Shown: one piece after another, positions 41,151 through 49,709 of the stretch
Position numbering within the stretch: position 1 is the stretch's first letter
How the letters are laid out: each line of letters opens with the position of its first letter
Assembly: GCA_902812415.1 (NCBI GenBank)
Contig: CADDZJ010000006.1
Coordinates: 1-64,000, forward strand
Source: Acidobacteriota bacterium
GTDB lineage: Bacteria; Acidobacteriota; Terriglobia; UBA7540
Direction of reading: 5' to 3'
DNA length: 64,000 nt
Position numbers and translations under genes: made by a program
The notes under the pieces: generated by a model
Told to the model about the DNA's origin: nothing
Seen by the model: only the letters and a program-made list of their open reading frames with translations
Database searches by the model: none

Positions 41151-43235
41151 TCAAATTCTCTTGAAGGCCCGCTGAATGTCTCTCAGCGAGTACCGCAACA
41201 GGACGGGGCGTCCGTGAGGGCAACTCATGGGACATTCGGTTTTCCCGAGTTCCCGCAACAACCACTCCATCTTTCTTGAATCCAGGGGCATATTAATCTT
41301 GATGGCCGCGTGGCAGGCGACCGAGGCCGCGATTTTGCGGCGCAGGTCGTCCATCGTCAGGCTGCGCACTTCCGACCTCACGTGATCCAGAATCTCCAGA
41401 AGCAGCTTTTGTGAGTCTTCCGGACGGATTTCCGCCGGCGCCGCCTTGATGGCAATCGTCCTCTGGCCGAACGACTCCACTTCAAAGGCGTTGGTTCCAA
41501 GCTCCTGCGCGATTTCCTGAAAGACAGCCAGTTGCTCCGGCTTCAGCTCCACAATGATCGGCAGCAGCAACCGTTGCCCTTCCACCCGCTTCTCAAGGCG
41601 CATGTTCAGATGATGCTCAAAGAGCACGCGCTCGTGAGCCACGTGCTGATCGATGATCCAAAGCCCTTCGTCATTGGCGGCGACAATGAAACTTTCATGA
41701 ACCTGACCAAGAGGGCGCAGATTGCGGGGAAATTCGCCACCGCTCCCTGACGGGGGCAATCCCTCGATGCCGGAACGGGCTTCCTCAGTCCGAAATTCGA
41801 CGCTCGGGCCGCAACTCTCACCTGAAAGCCCTCTGCCAGGAGCGGGCAGTGTGGCGCTCCCCCCGAATGCCGCAGGTTGTCTGAAAGCTCGAGATTCTGC
41901 GCTTCCCGGCGAGGCTGCCGGAACCTGAGCCTCAAGCGGTAACATCCCTGATTGAGGCAGCGGCTGCGGCGCGGAGAGCGCAAAGCCCGCCACAGGTTGC
42001 GCCTTTTGATAGGGCGAATTTGGATCAGCCGGGGGAACGCTTCGTGGTCGGACGCCAAAGTCGTGGCCGGGTGGGGATTCCTGCTCGATCCTCTCCATCG
42101 CTTCCAGGGCTTCAATTTCAGCATTGTCTACCGGCTGAAAGCGCCCTCGCATGGCCTGTCCTCGCATCGGAAAAGCCGCCATGGGCCGGGAAGCGACCAG
42201 CGCGCCTCGAATCGCGTCGCGCGTAAATTCGTGGACGAAGTTGGAATGACGGAAGCGAACCTCGACCTTCGATGGATGCACGTTGACGTCCACGTCGTGG
42301 GCCGGCAGTTCCAGGAAAATGAGAGCCACCGGAAACATGCCCGAAGGGAGAATATTGCGATAAGCTTCGGTGATGGCATGCAGGATGACGCGATCGCGCA
42401 CCAGCCGTCGATTGATGAAAAAATAGATCTGATTGCGGTTGAGCTTCTGAACCTCGGGCCGGGAGACAAAGCCAAAAAGCCTCACTTTGGCAGGTTCCGG
42501 CGGCTCACCCCCTTCGGTTTCTTCCGGCGCTGCGCCCAGAGGGATCGCGCGTTCGACGGGCGCAATCTCAATCAGTTGCTCCAGGATTTGCGATCCCATC
42601 ACCTGATAGAGGCGCTCGCGGAGGGTCGCGACCGGGGCGGCGTTCAAGATCTCATGCGTGAGGGAAGCGAGGCGAAAGGACTTTTCCGGGTAGGCCAGCG
42701 CGTAATGCGTCACGTGGCTCGCGATGTGCGCGAGTTCGGTGGATTCAGATTTCAGAAACCTTCGTCGCGCGGGCGTGTTGTAAAAGAGATCGCGCACTTC
42801 CAGACTCGTTCCGCCTGGCCGGGCAATCTCCTTGACGTCGCGCAATCGCCCGCCGGCAATTTCTACCTGAATGCCGGCGCTTTCTGAAGCGTGCCGCGTT
42901 TGAAGCAGCACGCGCGAGACGGAGGCAATGGACGGCAGCGCCTCGCCGCGGAAGCCCAGGGTAGTAATCTCAAAGAGATCCTCGGCAGAGTGAATTTTGC
43001 TGGTGGCATGGCGCTCGAAGGCGGCGATGGCGTCGTCGCGATCCATTCCACAGCCATCGTCTTCCACGCGAATCAACCGCTTACCGCCCGCCTCGACATA
43101 AACATCGACGCGATTTGCGCCCGCGTCGAGCGAGTTCTCCAACAATTCCTTCACCACCGATGCCGGTCGCTCCACCACTTCACCAGCGGCGATTTTGTTC
43201 GCAACAGCTTCAGGAAGGATGCGGATGATCGACAT
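41151..43235 (-). CDS. mutL: DNA mismatch repair protein MutL
   Basis: This 694-residue protein has the GHKL ATPase motifs IAAGEVVERPASVVKELLEN, DDGCGMDRDDAIAAF and TTLGFRGEALPSIASVS, the transducer domain (INRRLVRDRVILHAITEAY, VNVHPSKVEVRF) and a C-terminal dimerisation domain (QVHESFIVAANDEGLWIIDQ, HVAHERVLFE, CHAAIKINMPLDS, CPHGRPVLL). The start at 43235 matches MutL N-termini; an in-frame extension to 43301 is unlikely. A long low-complexity Pro/Ser linker joins the halves. Confidence 0.95.
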   Translation of the reverse strand: MSIIRILPEAVANKIAAGEVVERPASVVKELLENSLDAGANRVDVYVEAGGKRLIRVEDDGCGMDRDDAIAAFERHATSKIHSAEDLFEITTLGFRGEALPSIASVSRVLLQTRHASESAGIQVEIAGGRLRDVKEIARPGGTSLEVRDLFYNTPARRRFLKSESTELAHIASHVTHYALAYPEKSFRLASLTHEILNAAPVATLRERLYQVMGSQILEQLIEIAPVERAIPLGAAPEETEGGEPPEPAKVRLFGFVSRPEVQKLNRNQIYFFINRRLVRDRVILHAITEAYRNILPSGMFPVALIFLELPAHDVDVNVHPSKVEVRFRHSNFVHEFTRDAIRGALVASRPMAAFPMRGQAMRGRFQPVDNAEIEALEAMERIEQESPPGHDFGVRPRSVPPADPNSPYQKAQPVAGFALSAPQPLPQSGMLPLEAQVPAASPGSAESRAFRQPAAFGGSATLPAPGRGLSGESCGPSVEFRTEEARSGIEGLPPSGSGGEFPRNLRPLGQVHESFIVAANDEGLWIIDQHVAHERVLFEHHLNMRLEKRVEGQRLLLPIIVELKPEQLAVFQEIAQELGTNAFEVESFGQRTIAIKAAPAEIRPEDSQKLLLEILDHVRSEVRSLTMDDLRRKIAASVACHAAIKINMPLDSRKMEWLLRELGKTECPMSCPHGRPVLLRYSLRDIQRAFKRI

Positions 43236-43324
43236 GCCAGTGTCCTGTCCACGAATCGGGTGGACACTCTTTCTCCCGGGCAAAATCGCCGGTGGGGACA
43301 CCGGCGCTACAGAACTCGCGACCG

Positions 43325-45124
43325 TTAACCTTCAACAGGACTTTCCTTGATTTCCAAACCCAACTCCTCAAGTTGCTCCGGCTCAACCGTAGACGGGGCG
43401 TCGCACATCACATCCACGGCGCTCGCCGTCTTCGGGAAAGCAATCACTTCGCGGATGTTGGATTCGCCCGCCATGAGCCCAACGATACGATCGAAGCCAA
43501 GGGCGATGCCGCCATGCGGAGGCGTCCCATATTCCAGCGCATCCAGGAAAAAGCCGAAGCGCTCGCGGGCCTTTTCCGGCGTCATCCCCAGGGCGCTGAA
43601 AACCCGGCGCTGAATATCCGGACGATGGATACGAATCGACCCGCCGCCAATCTCCGAGCCGTTAAGCACCAGGTCGTAAGCGCGCGCCTTCACGCCGCCA
43701 GGGTCCGTTTCGAGCATTCCCAGGTCTTCCTCGCGAGGTGAGGTAAAAGGATGATGCATGGCGACAAAGCGATTTTCCTTGTCGTCGTAATCGAACATGG
43801 GAAAATCAACCACCCAGAGAAAATGCCAGCCGCCGGATTTTAAGAGGTCAAGCTTCCGCGCAAGCTCCAGGCGCACTTCGCTCGAAGCCTCGTCGAGCCG
43901 GTGTTGAGGGCCCTGCGCGCTCTGCCCGGGTTTGAGACCCAGGAGAATTACCAGATCGCCCGGCTGCGCGCCGGCTGCGCTCGCCAACTGCCGAACAGCA
44001 TCCTCACCCAGCGCTTTGACAAGCGAAGATTGAGGCTCAGCGCCGCTCATCTTGATGGCGCTGAACCAATCGGCGCCCGCAGCCTGAGCCGTTTCCTGAA
44101 GCTTGTCAATTTGGCTGCGGTTGGTCGAAGCCCAGCCCGGAACCCGCAGCGCCTTGAGCGGGCAGGAGACTCTGACCTTTTCCTGGGCGCCTTCCGGCAA
44201 ATTGACGCGCTTCCATTCCAGGCCAAATTCGGTATGCGGCTTGTCCGAACCGTAGCGCTCCATCGCTTCGTCATAAGAAAGAATCGGAAAGGGGCGCGAG
44301 ACCTGGACATCAACCAGCGCAAAAAGGCTTGCCATCAGTTCTTCAATGATCGCAAAAAGAACCGAGCGCTGCGGGAAGGCCATCTCGATATCAATTTGCG
44401 TGAATTCCGGCTGCCGGTCGGCGCGCAAATCCTCATCCCGGAAGCAGCGGACAATCTGGAAATAGCGGTCGAAGCCGCCGATCATCAGAATCTGCTTGAA
44501 CAATTGCGGCGACTGCGGAAGAGCGTAGAAATGTCCGTGATGCACGCGGCTGGGAACCAGATAGTCGCGCGCGCCTTCAGGAGTGGATCGCGTAAGGAAA
44601 GGCGTTTCAATTTCGACGAACCGATGCCGGCTGAGGACTTCGCGCACGGTGAGGCTGGCGCGGTGGCGCAGGCGGATGTTCTGTTGCATGCGGCTGCGGC
44701 GAAGGTCCAGATAGCGATAACGCAGGCGGGTTTCTTCAGCCATGCGCCCCTCGTCCTCGATGGGAAATGGCGGCGTCCTCGATTCGTTTAACAATAGAAG
44801 CTTGCGCGCCTGCACTTCAACTTTGCCGGTGGGAATCTGCGGGTTCACGGTGGCCGGGTCGCGCAGCACCACCTCGCCCTCGACTCCCACTACGTATTCA
44901 GGCCGCACCTGTTCGGCCTTTTCGTGAGCCTCAGGACTGATTTCGAGATTGCAGACGATCTGTGTGACGCCTGTATGATCGCGCAAGTCGAGGAAGACGA
45001 GGCTGCCCAGGTCGCGCCGCCGCGCTACCCATCCCGCCAGAAAGACGGTCTGTCCTTGATGCGATTCTCGGAGTTCACCGCAATAATGTGTCCGCTGCCG
45101 CTCGCCTAAAAGATCGAGAGCCAA
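43325..45124 (-). CDS. aspS: Aspartyl-tRNA synthetase (bacterial type)
   Basis: This 599-residue class II synthetase has the OB anticodon domain (VFLAGWVARRRDLGSLVFLD), motif 2 (FRDEDLRADRQPEFTQIDIE), the bacterial GAD insertion (about 290-420) and motif 3 (GGIALGFDRIVGLMAGESNI). SPQLFKQ and RYRYLDLRR are also typical. The bacterial-type length suggests a discriminating or non-discriminating enzyme; which cannot be told here. A partial GGGACACCGGCGCTACAG repeat lies in the 89-base gap to mutL. Confidence 0.95.
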   Translation of the reverse strand: MALDLLGERQRTHYCGELRESHQGQTVFLAGWVARRRDLGSLVFLDLRDHTGVTQIVCNLEISPEAHEKAEQVRPEYVVGVEGEVVLRDPATVNPQIPTGKVEVQARKLLLLNESRTPPFPIEDEGRMAEETRLRYRYLDLRRSRMQQNIRLRHRASLTVREVLSRHRFVEIETPFLTRSTPEGARDYLVPSRVHHGHFYALPQSPQLFKQILMIGGFDRYFQIVRCFRDEDLRADRQPEFTQIDIEMAFPQRSVLFAIIEELMASLFALVDVQVSRPFPILSYDEAMERYGSDKPHTEFGLEWKRVNLPEGAQEKVRVSCPLKALRVPGWASTNRSQIDKLQETAQAAGADWFSAIKMSGAEPQSSLVKALGEDAVRQLASAAGAQPGDLVILLGLKPGQSAQGPQHRLDEASSEVRLELARKLDLLKSGGWHFLWVVDFPMFDYDDKENRFVAMHHPFTSPREEDLGMLETDPGGVKARAYDLVLNGSEIGGGSIRIHRPDIQRRVFSALGMTPEKARERFGFFLDALEYGTPPHGGIALGFDRIVGLMAGESNIREVIAFPKTASAVDVMCDAPSTVEPEQLEELGLEIKESPVEG

Positions 45125-45543
45125 TCTTTACTCCTTTACTCATCGGGTTGCTGAAAAATGACTAGGGACGCTGTCATTCCGAGTTCTCCACCTGTTGCTC
45201 TGAACACAGCCCCTCTTGTCATTCCGCGCGGAGCCCTTCCTCTGTCATTCTGACGCCGAGCGAAGCGAGGCGGAAGAATCCCTGCATTTGGTTGCTCTGT
45301 AAAAACCGAAACGTTTCGCAGACTTTACTCTAAGCTGAAATACGGAGATTCTTCACTTCGCTGCGCTCCTCTGCTCAGCCTGCCATGTCGCTTTACAACA
45401 CCCCGAAGAATGAAAATTACGCCGAGACTGGCAGGTGTCTGGGTTGCGTGCCGAAATATCGGCGTATTTTTCAGGGCAGAATGACAGGTTGCAAGCTTTT
45501 TCAGCAACCTGCTAAGACTGCAAAACCGCCTCGCCGGGGCGCC
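45125..45543. other. Intergenic filled by one long palindromic repeat
   Basis: This 419-base gap between aspS and hisS is almost entirely the element at 45145-45511. The remaining ends hold only a few dozen bases each. No gene was recognised. Confidence 0.6.
45145..45511. repeat. Long palindromic repeat with GGTTGCTGAAAAA ends
   Basis: Starts GGGTTGCTGAAAAATG and ends CTTTTTCAGCAACCTG. The interior holds CTGTCATTCCGAG and CTGTCATTCTGACG, GGAAGAATCCCTGCATTTGG on the left, and AATACGGAGATTCTTCACTT and GGCAGAATGACAGG on the right. It looks like a long hairpin with partly duplicated arms and is the largest uninterrupted copy in the window. Confidence 0.75.
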
Positions 45544-46821
45544 TCACGCCTTCAACCTCTCCCATAAATAAGGGCCGATCAGTTCCGGCGCCACCTGCTC
45601 CTGCTGGCCCGCTTCCATATCCTTCACCTGAAGCCGCCCGCTCGCAAGCTCCTCTTCCCCCATGATAATGGCAAACCGCGCGCGCAGGCGGCTGGCCTGG
45701 CCGAGCATTTTCTTCAGCTTTACCGGCTCAAATCCGATCTCCACCCGGAAGCCTTCCCGCCGCAGGCTTCGGGCGAGTTCCAGGGCGGGAGCCAGCGCGC
45801 TTTCTCCCATCCAGGCAATGTAGGCATCCGGCCGGGTTTGGGCTTCGAGGGAATGGGCAGCCTCAACCGCCAGCGCCAGCCGATCTTCGCCGATGGCGAA
45901 GCCGAACCCGGGCGTAGGCGCGCCGCCCAGAATTTCCGACAACCCATCGTAGCGCCCTCCACCGAGCAAGGCATTCTGCGCGCCTAATTCGCCATGGATG
46001 ATTTCAAACGTCGTTCGGGTGTAATAATCGAGGCCCCGCACCAGGCGGACCGTGATTTCATACGGAATGCCGCGCCGTTTCAATTCGCTTGTCACCGTCT
46101 CAAAATGCTGGCGGCATTCCGGGCAGAGGTGATCAAGGATGCTCGGCAATCGGCCGATGATCGGCTGATCGGCTTCAACCTTGCAGTCGAGCACTCGAAG
46201 CGGATTGGTCTCAATGCGGCGCTGGCAATCCGCGCACATTCGGGATTTGACCGGTTCGAGTTCGCGCCGCAAGAGCTTGACGTATTCCGGGCGGCAGCGG
46301 CTGCAACCCACAGAATTGAGAAGCAACGACGACTGCTTCAATCCCAGCCGTTCAAGCAGCAGCATCAGCATTTCGAGCGTTTCCGCGTCGATCAAGGGAT
46401 GATCAGAGCCCAGCACCTCAGCGCCAATCTGATAGAACTGCCGGTAGCGCCCCTTCTGCGGCCTCTCGCGCCGGAACATGGGGCCCAGATAGTAGAGTTT
46501 CTGGATGCGGCCCTCGTTCGATAAACCGCGCTCAATATAGGCGCGCACGACGCTGGCCGTAGCCTCCGGGCGCAGAGTGAGCAATTGATGGTCGCGGTCC
46601 TCAAACGTATACATCTCCTTTGAGACAATGTCGGTCTCGGCCCCCACGCTGCGTGCAAACAGCGCCGTCTGTTCCAAAACGGGCGTTCGGATCTCTTCAA
46701 AGTTGTAGGCGGAAAGCACGTGTCGGCATTCCCTCTCAATTCGTTGCCAGAGCGCTGTTTCAGGCGGCAGGAGATCGCGTGTGCCCTTCACGGCCCGGAT
46801 TGTGGATGGTTTCTGTGACAC
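45544..46821 (-). CDS. hisS: Histidyl-tRNA synthetase
   Basis: This 425-residue class II synthetase has the N-terminal RAVKGTRDLLPPETALWQRI, motif 2 (LYYLGPMFRRERPQKGRYRQ and FYQIGAEV), the His-specific LVRGLDYYTRTTFEI, motif 3 (GGAPTPGFGFAIGEDRLALA) and a C-terminal anticodon domain. It lies 23 bases downstream of the carbonic-anhydrase-like gene's stop, with a TTTTTCAGCAACCC repeat end within the overlap zone. Confidence 0.95.
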   Translation of the reverse strand: MSQKPSTIRAVKGTRDLLPPETALWQRIERECRHVLSAYNFEEIRTPVLEQTALFARSVGAETDIVSKEMYTFEDRDHQLLTLRPEATASVVRAYIERGLSNEGRIQKLYYLGPMFRRERPQKGRYRQFYQIGAEVLGSDHPLIDAETLEMLMLLLERLGLKQSSLLLNSVGCSRCRPEYVKLLRRELEPVKSRMCADCQRRIETNPLRVLDCKVEADQPIIGRLPSILDHLCPECRQHFETVTSELKRRGIPYEITVRLVRGLDYYTRTTFEIIHGELGAQNALLGGGRYDGLSEILGGAPTPGFGFAIGEDRLALAVEAAHSLEAQTRPDAYIAWMGESALAPALELARSLRREGFRVEIGFEPVKLKKMLGQASRLRARFAIIMGEEELASGRLQVKDMEAGQQEQVAPELIGPYLWERLKA

Positions 46822-46844
46822 GGGATCAATCGGAATGACAACGT

Positions 46845-47369
46845 TCAGGATCGTTTTTCAGCAACCCGCTGGAGATAAGCCTCTTTATAGCGCAGGTAAT
46901 GCTCGGCATGGGCGTCAATAAACGCCCGGTCGAGGTCGTGAAGCTCGCGCCGAAAGCGCGCCGGAATTCCCATATAAAGGCTGCGCGGCGGAACGACCGT
47001 GCCTTCGGCCACCACGGCCCCGGCGGCAATGATCGACCCCTCACCCACCCGAGCGCCGCTCAGGATGATGGCGCCCATGCCGATGAGGCAATGATCTTCG
47101 ATGGCGCAGCCGTGAATCACGGCTCGATGACCTACGGTGACCCATTCGCCAATGATCGTCGGCGCTCCTTCCACCGTGTGCAGCACTGAGCCATCCTGAA
47201 TATTGCTGTTCGCTCCGACGCGGATCGGCTCGATATCGCCTCGCAACACCGACTGAAACCAGACGCTGGCATTTTCGCCGACTTCGACTTCGCCGATAAC
47301 GTCGGCGCTGGGCGCGATAAAAGCTGAAGCGGCAATCTGCGGCGAACGGCCTGAATAAGCAAGAATCAT
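46845..47369 (-). CDS. Gamma-class carbonic anhydrase-like hexapeptide protein
   Basis: This 174-residue protein is a left-handed beta-helix. Motifs are GENASVWFQSVLRGDIEPIR, IQDGSVLHTVEG, VGHRAVIHGCAIEDHCLIGM and GSIIAAGAVVAEGTVVPP. The three His (HTVEG, GHRAV, IHGC) match the zinc ligands of gamma-carbonic anhydrases. Homologues include YrdA/CaiE-like proteins, so activity is not assured. The start at 47369 gives the family length; the frame is open to 47447. Confidence 0.85.
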   Translation of the reverse strand: MILAYSGRSPQIAASAFIAPSADVIGEVEVGENASVWFQSVLRGDIEPIRVGANSNIQDGSVLHTVEGAPTIIGEWVTVGHRAVIHGCAIEDHCLIGMGAIILSGARVGEGSIIAAGAVVAEGTVVPPRSLYMGIPARFRRELHDLDRAFIDAHAEHYLRYKEAYLQRVAEKRS

Positions 47370-47921
47370 GCGGCGTCCGGATGGATAGATGCCTTGAAAG
47401 CCCTGAGCTTCCTGACGGGTCGCTGAAAAACGCAGCCAGCCTGTCATTCCGAGGAGCCGAAAGCGGTTCTGAGCTTGCGAGATAAGAATCTCGTCATTAC
47501 TGTATTTGCAAGGCGCGATTCCTCGCTGCGCTCGGAATGACTATTGTTCGGGAGCATTTTTCACCAACTTGCTAAACGTAGCATAGAGGCTCAAACAGCC
47601 GCAAGGCAACGCGGTTAAGGGTTGTGGGTCAGTTTGGGGTGTAGCGGCGGGTTAATCCCGCCATGCGTGGCGGCATAAAGCCGCCTCTACTGCCCCGCTA
47701 CTCGGTCAATGCGATAAGGATTTCAACGCTCAGTCCTGACGCAGTTGAATACGCAACCTAATTTCAGCGCACTGCTGTCATTCTGAGCGATAGCGAAGAA
47801 TCTCTATATTTGTAGAATCCACCAAATACAGGGATCCTTCGTCGCCTTCGGCTCCTCAGGATGACACTTTGGCAGGTTGTTGACCAAACTGTCGATTATC
47901 TGAAGGGTTTTAAACCAACTT
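47370..47921. other. Intergenic with two palindromic repeats
   Basis: The 552-base gap holds one long palindromic copy (47417-47571), a short GTAGCGGCGGGTTAATCCCG / CGGCATAAAGCCGCCTCTAC hairpin (47641-47690) and a second inverted copy (about 47775-47865, TCATTCTGAGCGATAGCGAA facing CCTTCGGCTCCTCAGGATGA). No gene was seen. Confidence 0.55.
47417..47571. repeat. Long palindromic repeat with GGTCGCTGAAAAA ends
   Basis: Starts GGGTCGCTGAAAAACG and ends TTTTTCACCAACTTG; inner arms are CTGTCATTCCGAGGAGCCG and GATTCCTCGCTGCGCTCGGA followed by ATGAC. It overlaps the possible N-terminal extension of the carbonic-anhydrase-like gene. Confidence 0.65.
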
Positions 47922-48368
47922 CTAGCTTTTGATGATGCGGCAGAGGATGACGAGGCCTTGGCAGATCGCTCTTCTTTCAGCCGGCGTTGCCCGCTTCAAG
48001 GCCTCGGCCAAGGGGTGAATTTGAAGCTTGGCAATCCTTTCTTCCCCAAGCTTCCGGAGGCGCGCGGGGACCATAATTCTGGTGAACCGGCGGTCGCTTG
48101 GGTCAGGCCGCCGCCTGACCAACCCCTTTTTTTCAAGCCGGTCCACAACGCCGGAGACCGTGGAATGAGCGAGTCCGACCTGCCGACTCAGGTCCTTGAG
48201 GCTCATGCCCTCCGACCGGAATAAAACCCGCATGACGCTGAGCTGGGGCGGAGTGAGCCCAAGGCGCGCCGTTTCTTCTTCCACCGGCTTCCGCAGGATG
48301 CGCCGCACCTCCCGCAGGTTGCGATCGAGTTCCTGCGCCATCTCATGGAGAGCCGGTTTCCTTTTCAT
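47922..48368 (-). CDS. MarR-family transcriptional regulator
   Basis: This 148-residue protein has the MarR winged helix: LGLTPPQLSVMRVLFRSEGM, SLKDLSRQVGLAHSTVSGVV, DRLEKKGLVRRRPDPSDRRF and TRIMVPA in the wing, with dimerisation helices at both ends. It is 32 bases downstream of the methyltransferase-like gene and probably co-transcribed with it. It is the candidate ligand-responsive repressor for the palindrome at 49014-49029. Confidence 0.9.
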   Translation of the reverse strand: MKRKPALHEMAQELDRNLREVRRILRKPVEEETARLGLTPPQLSVMRVLFRSEGMSLKDLSRQVGLAHSTVSGVVDRLEKKGLVRRRPDPSDRRFTRIMVPARLRKLGEERIAKLQIHPLAEALKRATPAERRAICQGLVILCRIIKS

Positions 48369-48400
48369 CTCATCCTCGCGCGCCGAAGTAATTTGCCGGT

Positions 48401-48973
48401 TTACCAGATAAACGGAATCAAGGCTTTCACCTGCTGCTCATACTGGCGGTATTCCGAGCCAAACTCTTCCTTCATAAACCTCTCCTCGGTGCGGGACTTC
48501 ATGCGCAACATGGCCAGCAACAGTCCGGCGGCCACGAGACCGCGCAACTCGCGGTAGACGACGACCGAGCCCAGGATCGCAAGCAGCAGGCCGGAATAAA
48601 TCGGATGGCGCACGATGGCGTAAGGGCCCCGCCGGACCAGGGTATGGTCTTTCTTGACTGTGACGACGCCGCTCCAGTTGCCGCCCAGGTAAAACCGCGC
48701 CCATACGGCGAAGCCGACGCCGGCAAACACCAGGGCAAGTCCGGCATAAGCAACCGCAGGCGAGGCGGGAACGAAGGGGTGGGCGAGCCATCCGAAGTGA
48801 AAGTATCTCGTGAACCCGATGACCACAGCCAGCGCCCCGAGCGCCGTCACCAGCAGGCGCGAACCCGCAGGTTCTCGGCGGACAGCAGGCTTGGCCGTGA
48901 AAGCGCCGACTAACCAGACCGCACCCAACGCAAGCCAGAGGTACAAAATGATGGTCTTGACGTGCAATGGCAT
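48401..48973 (-). CDS. Isoprenylcysteine carboxyl methyltransferase-like membrane protein (ICMT/PEMT fold)
   Basis: This 190-residue membrane protein has about five hydrophobic segments and the C-terminal ICMT signature: LVRRGPYAIVRHPIYSGLLL (SAM-binding RHP), RMKSRTEERFMKEEFGSEYR and QYEQQVKALIPFIW. Such proteins methylate lipids, thiols or quinones in the membrane; the substrate is unknown. The ATG at 48973 begins the first hydrophobic stretch. The frame is open to 49105, but that region holds promoter-like signals. It forms an operon with the MarR gene. Confidence 0.85.
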   Translation of the reverse strand: MPLHVKTIILYLWLALGAVWLVGAFTAKPAVRREPAGSRLLVTALGALAVVIGFTRYFHFGWLAHPFVPASPAVAYAGLALVFAGVGFAVWARFYLGGNWSGVVTVKKDHTLVRRGPYAIVRHPIYSGLLLAILGSVVVYRELRGLVAAGLLLAMLRMKSRTEERFMKEEFGSEYRQYEQQVKALIPFIW

Positions 48974-49013
48974 GGCGTTATGGACCTCGACTGCATTGAG
49001 ACGATTGTTAATT

Positions 49014-49029
49014 GCGTCGTATACGACGC
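49014..49029. promoter_or_regulatory. 16-bp perfect palindrome, operator candidate for the MarR operon
   Basis: GCGTCGTATACGACGC is fully self-complementary, with a second CGACGCGTCG overlapping at 49024-49033. It lies between the -10-like box and the methyltransferase start codon, a typical site for MarR-family repression. Binding by the co-transcribed MarR protein is inferred. Confidence 0.6.
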
Positions 49030-49045
49030 GTCGCACACAACATAG

Positions 49046-49072
49046 AATGTAACGCAAAGTTCGACTTGTCAA
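49046..49072 (-). promoter_or_regulatory. Sigma-70-type promoter candidate
   Basis: Read on the minus strand, TTGACA (49067-49072) and TACATT (49046-49051) are 15 bases apart, slightly short of the ideal 17. It lies just upstream of the palindrome and directs transcription toward the methyltransferase/MarR genes. Confidence 0.45.
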
Positions 49073-49410
49073 GTCCTCGAAACAGATGCGTGGCCATTGG
49101 CCCAACCCAAAACATCAAGCCTTTTGAGCAATGCCATTCCCTCGCAAGCGGGAATCTACTGGCTGATAAGCGTGCCGGCGCTGGGTTTCCTCTGGCGCGG
49201 GAATGACTGTTCTTTTCTTTTCCGGCTGAACTGAGGTAATCTGCGCCATGGGTCTGCGCAATGCCACTCGCCCGGAGTCTCTTGCGGAGCGACGCCCCAA
49301 AAGATGATATAAATAGAATATTGAGGTCCTTTTCGTGCAGGCGAAACATGCGGCGCATTGCGCCTGCCCAATGGTTTGCTGACAGGGTTCCAAGAAATCG
49401 TCTACAGGTC

Positions 49411-49687
49411 AGGTTGCTGAAAAACTCTTGAGGTCTGTCATTCTGGGCGCAGCGAAGAATCCCGGCATTTCAGCTTGAAGCAAACTCTGCGACTCCGTAT
49501 TTGAAGAACGAAGAAATGCAGGGATTCTTCGCTGCGCCCGGCATCAGAATGACAAAATGGAAGGGCTGCGCTTGGCGTTGGGATGACAAAAGGGGAAGGA
49601 CCCAGCGTCGGAGTGACAGGCGAAAGGTTCTGAATGGCAAGCAAGAGGCTTGGAATGACAGCGCCCATCATGGTTTTTGAGCAACCG
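49411..49687. repeat. Long palindromic repeat with AGGTTGCTGAAAAA ends
   Basis: Starts AGGTTGCTGAAAAACTC and ends GTTTTTGAGCAACC. Inner arms are CATTCTGGGCGCAGCGAAGA and CAGGGATTCTTCGCTGCGCC. After the right arm come short units ending GGAATGACAG (near 49620 and 49660), as if the arm were partly duplicated. Confidence 0.65.
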
Positions 49688-49709
49688 CCAAAAGGATGGA
49701 GGTTTTTGC

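Larger units (their letters stand above)
48974..49709. other. Promoter region plus long repeat area
   Basis: This 736-base gap holds the methyltransferase promoter and operator (49014-49072), a degraded GCAAGCGGGAAT inverted repeat (about 49132-49209), and a long palindromic element (49411-49687) with several tandem TGACAGGCGAAAGG-like units. The final 22 bases hold the GGAGG ribosome site of sdhC. No gene was seen. Confidence 0.55.
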
